A DNA stretch of 6,317 bases from an uncultured Christensenellaceae bacterium (lineage in GTDB: Bacteria > Bacillota > Clostridia > Christensenellales > Christensenellaceae). The position numbers and the translations under genes are program-made. The notes beneath the pieces are model-generated. The model was given only the letters and a program-made list of their open reading frames with translations. It made no database searches and was not told the origin of the DNA. Positions within the stretch are counted from its first letter, which is position 1, and every line of letters starts with the position of its first letter. Below are positions 1 to 5,212 of this stretch, one piece after another. Location of the stretch: contig CAKSBK010000064.1 in NCBI GenBank assembly GCA_934438035.1, positions 1-6,317 of the forward strand, read 5' to 3'.

Positions 1-755
1 AGCCTGACGGAAATGACGAAATATACGTTCTCGGCACAAGTATAGATAACATGAGAGCCTCGCTTATTGAGAGAATAGAGTTCGAACAGCAGGCTTGGAA
101 AGCAAACAACGAGCTTTTAACCTCTATTTCACACGATATACGTACGCCTTTAACCGTGCTTATGTGCACCGTCGAAATGCTGGATAAAGGGCAGTATGAC
201 GGCGAAGATGAATTAAGAGAATCCTTAAATATACTTAAAAAGCAATCCTCTTCCTTAAAAACTCTGGCAGATCAGCTCTTTTTATATTTCTATCTGTACG
301 GCAGCAGAGCATTAAATCTATCAGTTCAAAAATATGACGCCCATATACTCTTAGAGCAAATGATCACGGAGAATACGGAACAGCTTAAAACACTTGGTTA
401 TCGTCTTTCGTTTATAATCGACGTTGCGGGTGAAATCTGCGTAGACGTTTCTTATTTAAACAGGATATTTTTAAATGTTTTTTCAAACGTTGAAAAGCAC
501 GCCGATATTTCCCGGCCCGTTTATATTTCCTGCATACGCCTCGGCGATATATTAAACGTATGCGTCAAAAACGGAATCTCTAAATCCGCCGGAAAAAAAG
601 AAAGCACAAAGATAGGGCTTAAAACCTGCAAAAAAATAATAGAGCAGATGGGCGGCAGGCTTTATGTAAAGGAAAATAAAAACAGCTTTACCGTCTCTTT
701 TTGCCTGCCCTTCGCCGCCGCATCGGAGAATTTACAAAACATAAACAACTCTTAA
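1..755 (+). CDS. Sensor histidine kinase, C-terminal part (5' end outside window)
   Basis: This is the cytoplasmic half of a two-component sensor kinase, which autophosphorylates on His and passes the phosphate to a response regulator. The frame is open to the left edge (first full codon at 3), and the residues before the ATG at 51 read like the end of a HAMP linker (DEIYVLGTSIDNM), so that ATG is internal and the true start, transmembrane helices and sensor domain lie upstream. The H-box is SISHDIRTPLT, with the phospho-acceptor His codon at 132-134. The ATPase domain shows an N-box (LNVFSNVEKHAD, about 474-509) and a G2-like stretch (STKIGLKTCKKIIEQMGG, about 603-656). The G1 box is degenerate: VKNGIS stands where DxGxG is usual, something I recall in some clostridial kinases of this type. 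The partner regulator is not visible and is presumably upstream. The stop is followed by a 77-base gap with a likely promoter. Family confidence is high; the signal sensed cannot be inferred. Confidence 0.9.
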   Translation, partial: PDGNDEIYVLGTSIDNMRASLIERIEFEQQAWKANNELLTSISHDIRTPLTVLMCTVEMLDKGQYDGEDELRESLNILKKQSSSLKTLADQLFLYFYLYGSRALNLSVQKYDAHILLEQMITENTEQLKTLGYRLSFIIDVAGEICVDVSYLNRIFLNVFSNVEKHADISRPVYISCIRLGDILNVCVKNGISKSAGKKESTKIGLKTCKKIIEQMGGRLYVKENKNSFTVSFCLPFAAASENLQNINNS

Positions 756-767
756 TATATCTTAATA
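751..767 (+). promoter_or_regulatory. Tandem CTTAATA direct repeats, possible response-regulator site
   Basis: CTTAATA occurs at 751-757 and again at 761-767, exactly 10 bases apart, so both copies face the same side of the helix. The first copy overlaps the histidine kinase stop codon. The pair lies about 38 bases upstream of the TATAAT at 805-810. Direct hexamer-like repeats one helical turn apart are typical of OmpR/PhoB-family regulators, the class most often paired with such kinases. Binding is inferred only; in AT-rich DNA a chance repeat is possible. Confidence 0.3.
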
Positions 768-781
768 AAGCAGCGGCAATG

Positions 782-810
782 TTTTTATTTTTAACGGCTC
801 AAAGTATAAT
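782..810 (+). promoter_or_regulatory. Putative sigma-A-type promoter for the transglutaminase-like gene
   Basis: A perfect TATAAT lies at 805-810. With a 17-base spacer the -35 position is TTTTTA at 782-787, a poor match to TTGACA, which fits a promoter needing an activator. Transcription would begin near 817, giving a leader of only about 16 bases that still contains the AAGGA ribosome binding site (819-823, nine bases before the ATG at 833). No clear terminator separates this from the kinase gene, so read-through from upstream is also possible. Confidence 0.42.
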
Positions 811-832
811 TAAGTTATAAGGACGGTGAAAT

Positions 833-1993
833 ATGCAAAACACTCAGCAAAATGAAAGCGCTAAGAAAAAAACAAATAAATTCTTAATAGTAATACTTAC
901 GGCTACGTTTATATTTTCCCTTTTAGCTTCTGCAGCGGCAGCGGCTTGCCTTTTTAAGCTTGCCGAGCTTAAAGACGACTCTTTTGAAACGGAAGAGGAC
1001 GTCCCGGCGGAAGACGACGTAACAATCGGCGGCGAATATAAAATACTCTCCACAAAAAGCATCTCCGACGCCTATTTAAGCGGAGACGAAAAAAAGCTCT
1101 CCTCCTTTGAAAAAGAAACCCTCGATATGGCACGAAGCGTATTGAGTGAAATAATTTCGGACGGCATGAGCGATTTTGAAAAAGAGCAGGCTTGCTATAA
1201 TTGGCTTAAGGAAAACACTGAAATATATTCGGGAGGGCTTGTCGCCGTTCCCTCGGAAAAGGATACGTTTGACAACCCCTATTGTATGCTTAAATATAAA
1301 AAAGGCGTGTGCGTAGGCTACGCCACGACCCTGCGCTTATTTATGCAGATGCTTAATATAGACGCTATGGTCGTACATTCAAGCGATCTTTCCCATACTT
1401 GGGATTTAATAAAGCTTGACGGAGAATGGTACCATACAGACGTATATGCCGACATGGAGCCTCAAAGTAAAGCTAACTTCAACATGAACGACGAAACCGC
1501 CTCAGCCTTGCATACGTGGAACACAGACTTTTTCCCTGCGGCAACGGGAATAAAATATAATCCTTTTTATATGGCAAAAGCTCCGCTTGACGATGTTTAC
1601 AATATCGCAAAAAACATCAAAGACGCAATAGACAATAACGAACGTCTTTTGGCTTACGAGCTTTCGGAAGGTTCTTTTGAAGCCGCAGCCCAAATATGCG
1701 ACTTAGTTGCGCAAAGACTTTCTAACAGTGCGGATTATTCCGACTATGCGTTAGATACCATGGTTTTTAACGACCTAAATAATTCCTCGTATGTTTTGGG
1801 AATATACATTACAAGCACAAACAGCGACGCCCCCGAAAACACGGACCCCGACTATGACTATGACCGTGTTAACGAAATACTGGATTCACTTTTCGGGCCC
1901 GAGCAGGAGAGCGACGACCATATCGATTCCGAAAGCGACCCGGGAGATAACGCAATAATAGGCGGAAACGGAATTATAAACGCAAAAGGATAA
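833..1993 (+). CDS. Membrane-anchored transglutaminase-like (papain-fold) protein
   Basis: This 386-residue protein has a Lys-rich start, one long hydrophobic segment (about 17-40), an acidic linker (46-62), a transglutaminase-like core (about 95-210) and a C-terminal region of unknown fold ending in a very acidic tail (about 336-373). The core has a complete triad: Cys160 in KKGVCVGYA, His188 in LSHTWDLI, and Asp203 in EWYHTDVYAD, with the usual Trp residues nearby, so it is probably active. In bacteria this family acts as cysteine peptidases or cross-linking/amide-cleaving enzymes, often outside the cell. The Ala-rich run ending in Cys39 could be a poor lipobox (AAAC), but a single-pass membrane anchor facing outward is the simpler reading. 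AAGGA at 819-823 supports the start. It follows a sensor kinase and precedes a tiny ORF by nine bases. Control of a cell-wall or surface function by that kinase is inference; the substrate is unknown. Confidence 0.85.
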   Translation: MQNTQQNESAKKKTNKFLIVILTATFIFSLLASAAAAACLFKLAELKDDSFETEEDVPAEDDVTIGGEYKILSTKSISDAYLSGDEKKLSSFEKETLDMARSVLSEIISDGMSDFEKEQACYNWLKENTEIYSGGLVAVPSEKDTFDNPYCMLKYKKGVCVGYATTLRLFMQMLNIDAMVVHSSDLSHTWDLIKLDGEWYHTDVYADMEPQSKANFNMNDETASALHTWNTDFFPAATGIKYNPFYMAKAPLDDVYNIAKNIKDAIDNNERLLAYELSEGSFEAAAQICDLVAQRLSNSADYSDYALDTMVFNDLNNSSYVLGIYITSTNSDAPENTDPDYDYDRVNEILDSLFGPEQESDDHIDSESDPGDNAIIGGNGIINAKG

Positions 1994-2002
1994 GGAGGCA
2001 TA

Positions 2003-2083
2003 ATGAAAAAATTTATTTACACATTGCTTGCGGCGATATATCTTTTCCTAAAAAAAGCCCCGAAAAAAGAGCCCGCCGAATAA
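2003..2083 (+). CDS. Small hydrophobic/Lys-rich peptide, 26 residues, unknown function
   Basis: The ATG at 2003 is preceded by a near-perfect Shine-Dalgarno, AAGGAGG at 1992-1998, overlapping the stop codon of the transglutaminase-like gene; the spacing is four bases, a little short. The product begins MKKFIYTLLAAIYLFL, a hydrophobic stretch of about 13 residues flanked by lysines, followed by a short tail rich in Lys, Pro and Glu, with a TAA stop at 2081-2083. It looks like a small membrane-associated peptide co-translated with the gene upstream. The stop runs directly into the A7 tract that serves as the U-tract of the terminator on the opposite strand. The hydrophobic stretch is short for a full membrane span. 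I do not recognise a family. The main support is the ribosome binding site and the peptide's composition; a chance ORF is possible. Confidence 0.5.
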   Translation: MKKFIYTLLAAIYLFLKKAPKKEPAE

Positions 2084-2105
2084 AAAAACGGCGGAAATAC
2101 CGCCG
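2082..2105 (-). terminator. Intrinsic terminator of the phosphonate operon
   Basis: Read on the minus strand, CGGCGG (2105-2100), a TATTT loop and CCGCCG (2094-2089) form a perfect six-base-pair GC stem followed by seven T (2088-2082). It begins six bases after the TGA of the alcohol dehydrogenase gene (2114-2112). On the plus strand the stem is followed by A residues, so it should not terminate the converging transcript. Confidence 0.88.
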
Positions 2106-2111
2106 AAAAAA

Positions 2112-3200
2112 TCATATCAGACTTTCATATATACTCCGTATTTCCTCTTTCGAGGGAATCACGGGGTTATTTTCTAATCTGTCGACATTGACTTTGGAAG
2201 TTAAAAGCTCCAAATCCTCTCTTTTGACGACGTGCTTATTCATATCAAGCTCGTCTAAAAGCGTTTCAATCTCCTGCGATGCAAGATAAGCGTTTTTCTG
2301 CCCCATTATATTTGCAAGCTGCAAAAACGTTTCCGAAAGCTCCGGCGTAATATCTTTTGAAGCAAGCATTACCTTCCAAAGCTTGGGAAGAATTATTCCC
2401 GCGGCATGCCCGTGGGCGATTCCGTAAAGCGTGGTGAGCTTATAGCACATAGCGTGAGCTGCGGTTGTCTGCGTAATATTTATAGCCTTTCCTGCAAGAT
2501 TTGCCGCCAAAAGCATTTTTTCATTGCCCTCGTCGGTATTTTTAAGATATTCGTCCTTTTCTTTAAATATAAGCTCTATAGCCTCTTTGGCGTAAGCGCT
2601 GCTTTCGGCGCACCTGTTTTTTGACCAATACGCTTCGACGGCATGGCAAAGAGCGTCTAACATAGTGGCTTTTTTCTGATAATCCGGCAGCGTCCTTAAA
2701 AACTCCGGAACAAAAACCACATATCCCGGAACGGCGCTTTTATGTAAAACAGACTGTTTTTCGCCCTTATAATATATTACCGCAAAATGCGTGGCTTCGC
2801 TGCCCGTTCCCGCAGTCGTGGGCACCGCTAAAAAAGGAACGGAATTTTCTTTAATCTCGTTAAATATAAAATCGCTGTCATACGGCATTTTTGCGTAAAG
2901 CTTAACGCACTTCGCAACGTCCATTGCGCTGCCTCCGCCTATCGCTATAACAAAATCACAGTTTTCCTTTATAAAAAGCCTTGTCGCCGCGTAAACCTCT
3001 TCATATTTGGGGTTCACCGTAAAATCGCTGTATGTCAGCGTAAAAACTCCCGCCTCGTTTAAGCTTAAAACAAGCTCTTCCGCCGCAGGCAAAGCAAGAG
3101 TTCTTTTTGAGGCGACAATAAACGCTTTTTTCGCTCCGCTGTTTTTTACCGCCGAGACGGTATCTTTCTGCCAATTTTTTGCTCCGATTATCTTTTGCAT
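2112..3200 (-). CDS. phpC: Iron-type alcohol dehydrogenase, probable phosphonoacetaldehyde reductase
   Basis: A 362-residue group III (Fe-dependent) alcohol dehydrogenase, expected to reduce phosphonoacetaldehyde to 2-hydroxyethylphosphonate with NAD(P)H in the cytoplasm. The nucleotide-binding motif GGGSAMD is at 88-94 and PTTAGTGSE at 127-135. The metal ligands are complete: Asp182, His186, His249 and His263, with the same spacing (4, 63, 14) as I recall for E. coli FucO. The stretch AGKAINITQTTAAHAMCY (237-253) matches what I remember as characteristic of phosphonoacetaldehyde reductases, and the operon with pepM and ppd strongly supports this substrate. It is last in the operon, one base after the pepM stop. 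Its ribosome binding site AGGAGG (3212-3207) lies inside the last codons of pepM, which fixes the ATG at 3200 and suggests translational coupling. A terminator follows. The gene symbol is by role, not proven orthology. Confidence 0.87.
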   Translation of the reverse strand: MQKIIGAKNWQKDTVSAVKNSGAKKAFIVASKRTLALPAAEELVLSLNEAGVFTLTYSDFTVNPKYEEVYAATRLFIKENCDFVIAIGGGSAMDVAKCVKLYAKMPYDSDFIFNEIKENSVPFLAVPTTAGTGSEATHFAVIYYKGEKQSVLHKSAVPGYVVFVPEFLRTLPDYQKKATMLDALCHAVEAYWSKNRCAESSAYAKEAIELIFKEKDEYLKNTDEGNEKMLLAANLAGKAINITQTTAAHAMCYKLTTLYGIAHGHAAGIILPKLWKVMLASKDITPELSETFLQLANIMGQKNAYLASQEIETLLDELDMNKHVVKREDLELLTSKVNVDRLENNPVIPSKEEIRSIYESLI

Positions 3201-3201
3201 A

Positions 3202-4500
3202 TCAAACCTCCTCGGGTATAAGAGTCAAAATCTGCTTAATGGGCATGCAAAGCTCGTCCGCTTCCTTTGCCCTGTGGTTAGTAAGTATAACCTGCGCGGT
3301 TTTCTGCATTGCGGGAAAGCCGCTTCTCGTAAGCTGATTTGCGTATATAACTATATTTACGCCTCTTCTTTTAAACTCTTCCTCCGTAACGGAATTAAAG
3401 GACGTAGGAACGACGACTATCGGCGTTGTTGAATCTTCTCTTCTGAATTTTTCCACAAACTCAAAAATCTCGTCCGGCTCTTTTCTTCTCGAATGAATCA
3501 TAATACCGTCCGCTCCCGCAGCTACAAACGCACGGGCGCGTAAAAGTGCGTCCTCCATTCCTCTTTCAAGAATAAGGCTTTCAATCCTCGCTATTATCAT
3601 AAAATCAGAGGTCCTCTGCGCACGCTTGCCCGCAGCAATTTTTTCGCAGAAGCTCTCTACCGAGGCCTGCGTTTGCTTAACCTCCGTCCCGAAAAGCGAA
3701 TTCTTTTTAAGCCCCGTCTTGTCTTCGATAATAACCGCGGAAACTCCCATTCTCTCCATCGTGCGGACGTTATACACAAAATGCTCCGTCAAGCCGCCCG
3801 TGTCTCCGTCTAAAATAATGGGCTTTGTAGTAACCTCCATTATATCCTCAATGGTTCTTAACCTTGAAGACATATCAACAAGCTCTATATCCGGCTTTCC
3901 CTTGGCGGTTGAATCGCAGAGTGAAGAAACCCACATCGCGTCAAACTGATATGTTTTTCCTTCCTGTAAAACGGCTGTTTTTTCCGCAATAAGCCCCGTT
4001 ATTCCGCTGTGCGCTTCTATCGCAGTTAAAAATCCCTTAATTCCCAATATCTTTTTTAATCTGCCTCTTCTCATATCGGGAACGGAGAGCTGTTCTCTTG
4101 CGTTTTTTTCCAGCTTTTCAAGCTCCGGATTTCTGTTATACGGAAATTCCACAAGCTCCCCGCCGTAGCTTTTTAAAAGCTTAACCACTTCGTCCCTTAC
4201 CGGCTTTTGAAAGCCCGTTTTCCAGTCGTCTCCGTGAACCACGTAATCGGGCTTAAGCGCAAGTATGTTTTCCTTATAGCTTATCGTCTTTTGCAAAACC
4301 ACCTGAGAAACGTTTTTAATATGCTCAAAAACCCTCTTTCTTTCGTCATATGAAATAAGAGGAAAACGCTTATAGCTCATCACCGCTTCATCGGAAAGAA
4401 CTCCTACCGTGACCTCTCCGAGCTTCGCCGCCTTATCTATAATATCGATGTGTCCGCTGTGAATAATATCCGTGCTGAAGCATAAATAAACCTTTTTCAT
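3202..4500 (-). CDS. pepM: Phosphoenolpyruvate mutase with N-terminal cytidylyltransferase-like domain
   Basis: A 432-residue fusion. The C-terminal part (about 155-415) is PEP mutase, which isomerises phosphoenolpyruvate to phosphonopyruvate and forms the C-P bond. It carries DGDTGG at 231-236, the diagnostic EDKTGLKKNS at 259-268 (the EDKxxxxxNS signature that separates PEP mutase from other isocitrate-lyase superfamily members), and ARIES at 304-308. The N-terminal part (about 1-130) resembles glycerol-3-phosphate/ethanolamine-phosphate-type cytidylyltransferases, with HSGH at 14-17 and VVHGDDWKTG at 87-96. Homologues with this fusion normally continue with PYTxGISST; here residues 120-128 read PYNRNPELE with no gap, so the nucleotide-binding signature is missing and this domain is probably inactive or altered. 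The ATG overlaps the upstream gene's TGA (ATGA), with AAGGAG just upstream. It feeds Ppd, which drives the unfavourable equilibrium forward. Confidence 0.95.
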   Translation of the reverse strand: MKKVYLCFSTDIIHSGHIDIIDKAAKLGEVTVGVLSDEAVMSYKRFPLISYDERKRVFEHIKNVSQVVLQKTISYKENILALKPDYVVHGDDWKTGFQKPVRDEVVKLLKSYGGELVEFPYNRNPELEKLEKNAREQLSVPDMRRGRLKKILGIKGFLTAIEAHSGITGLIAEKTAVLQEGKTYQFDAMWVSSLCDSTAKGKPDIELVDMSSRLRTIEDIMEVTTKPIILDGDTGGLTEHFVYNVRTMERMGVSAVIIEDKTGLKKNSLFGTEVKQTQASVESFCEKIAAGKRAQRTSDFMIIARIESLILERGMEDALLRARAFVAAGADGIMIHSRRKEPDEIFEFVEKFRREDSTTPIVVVPTSFNSVTEEEFKRRGVNIVIYANQLTRSGFPAMQKTAQVILTNHRAKEADELCMPIKQILTLIPEEV

Positions 4501-5212
4501 GCGTTTTCTCCTTCTAAAAGCATGTTTACGCAGTCTAAATCCTCGGGCGTGTCAATTTCCTTTATAAGCCCGCCCGCAACGTCAAGAGGGTAAATATCCG
4601 CCGAGCCGTCAAGAGCGTTAAGGGCGTTTTCGGCATAAGCCTTTATTTCTCCCCGAGCGACAAATTTTTCTATTTCACCAAGCCATTTTTCAAGGCTTTC
4701 TTCCTTAAGCTTATATAGCGGCTGAGCAGCAACGGCGTCGTTAAAAAACTCCACGCCTACTTTAACGATCTTTCCCTCGTTTATTACCGCCTTAAAATCC
4801 TTTTCCGGAAGCGGCGCCGAAGGCTCAACCGTCATTACGCTTTTTTCACTCAAAACCGTCTTTTCAAGCGTGTCGCAGTCAAAAACAAGATCTCCGTGAA
4901 GCGTGATTAAATCCCTCTTAAGAAACTCTCTTGCAAGATAAACGGAATAAATATAATTGGTTTCCGCATATTTGGGGTTATTGACAAACCTAAGCTTAAC
5001 GCCGCAGGCAGCGTCCTTCGCATGGTTTATCAAAAGCTCTTCAAAAGGGCCCGTGGTAATTATAACCTCGTCTATTCCCGCTTTTTTAAAAGCTTAAGCT
5101 GTCTTTGCAATATCGTCTGCCCGCCTTTAAGCACAGTCATGCATTTGGGGTGAGTTTTTGTTATATCACCCATTCTGTGACCTATTCCCGAATTAAGTAT
5201 AAGCGCTTTCAT
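4497..5212 (-). CDS. Phosphonate-cluster nucleotidyltransferase (probable CTP:phosphonate), interrupted by a frameshift
   Basis: Two frames together give a 238-residue NTP transferase, the usual length as I recall it. The first runs from the ATG at 5212 (overlapping the ppd TGA) for 46 codons to a TAG at 5074-5072. It holds the nucleotide-binding loop LNSGIGHRMG and THPKC. The second frame resumes without loss if one base is re-read or inserted at 5081-5087, continuing KKAGIDEVIITTGPFEEL, then AETNYIYS, HGDLVFD (metal-binding Asp, about residue 108) and KEIDTPEDLD near the end. This pattern matches the nucleotidyltransferases that sit beside pepM/ppd and make CMP-activated phosphonates (PntC-like); here HEP is the likely substrate. 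Neither fragment alone should work: the second (TTG at 5033 to 4497) lacks the phosphate-binding loop. Causes to separate are a sequencing error, a real one-base deletion, or programmed -1 frameshifting. Confidence 0.85.
5081..5087 (-). other. In-frame A-AAA-AAG heptamer at the frameshift point
   Basis: Minus-strand codons 42-44 of the nucleotidyltransferase are TTA AAA AAG, placing the heptamer A AAA AAG in exactly the register needed for tandem -1 slippage; slipping gives AAA AAA GCG GGA and enters the correct frame. The zero-frame stop TAG comes two codons later (5074-5072). E. coli dnaX uses the same heptamer. I see no convincing upstream Shine-Dalgarno-like stimulator and no strong stem-loop just downstream, so a simple A7-to-A6 change is equally good. 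Confidence 0.5.

Noticed and set aside
51..53. ATG at 51 as the start of the histidine kinase
   Set aside because: The frame is open back to base 3 and encodes HAMP-like linker residues; a start here would lack membrane and sensor regions and has no good ribosome binding site.
863..951. Lipoprotein signal peptide with Cys39 in the transglutaminase-like protein
   Set aside because: The residues before Cys are AAA rather than a Leu-containing lipobox and the hydrophobic segment is long; kept only as an alternative to a transmembrane anchor.
4497..5033. A complete 178-residue nucleotidyltransferase starting from TTG at 5033
   Set aside because: It lacks the conserved nucleotide-binding loop, which is present upstream in the other frame, and has no clear ribosome binding site; it is better read as the distal part of a frameshifted gene.
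5030..5080. Stimulatory hairpin downstream of the slippery heptamer
   Set aside because: Only short pairings such as GGT/ACC in GGTTATAATTACC and the GGGCCC palindrome are visible; none is strong or at the usual 5-9 base distance.
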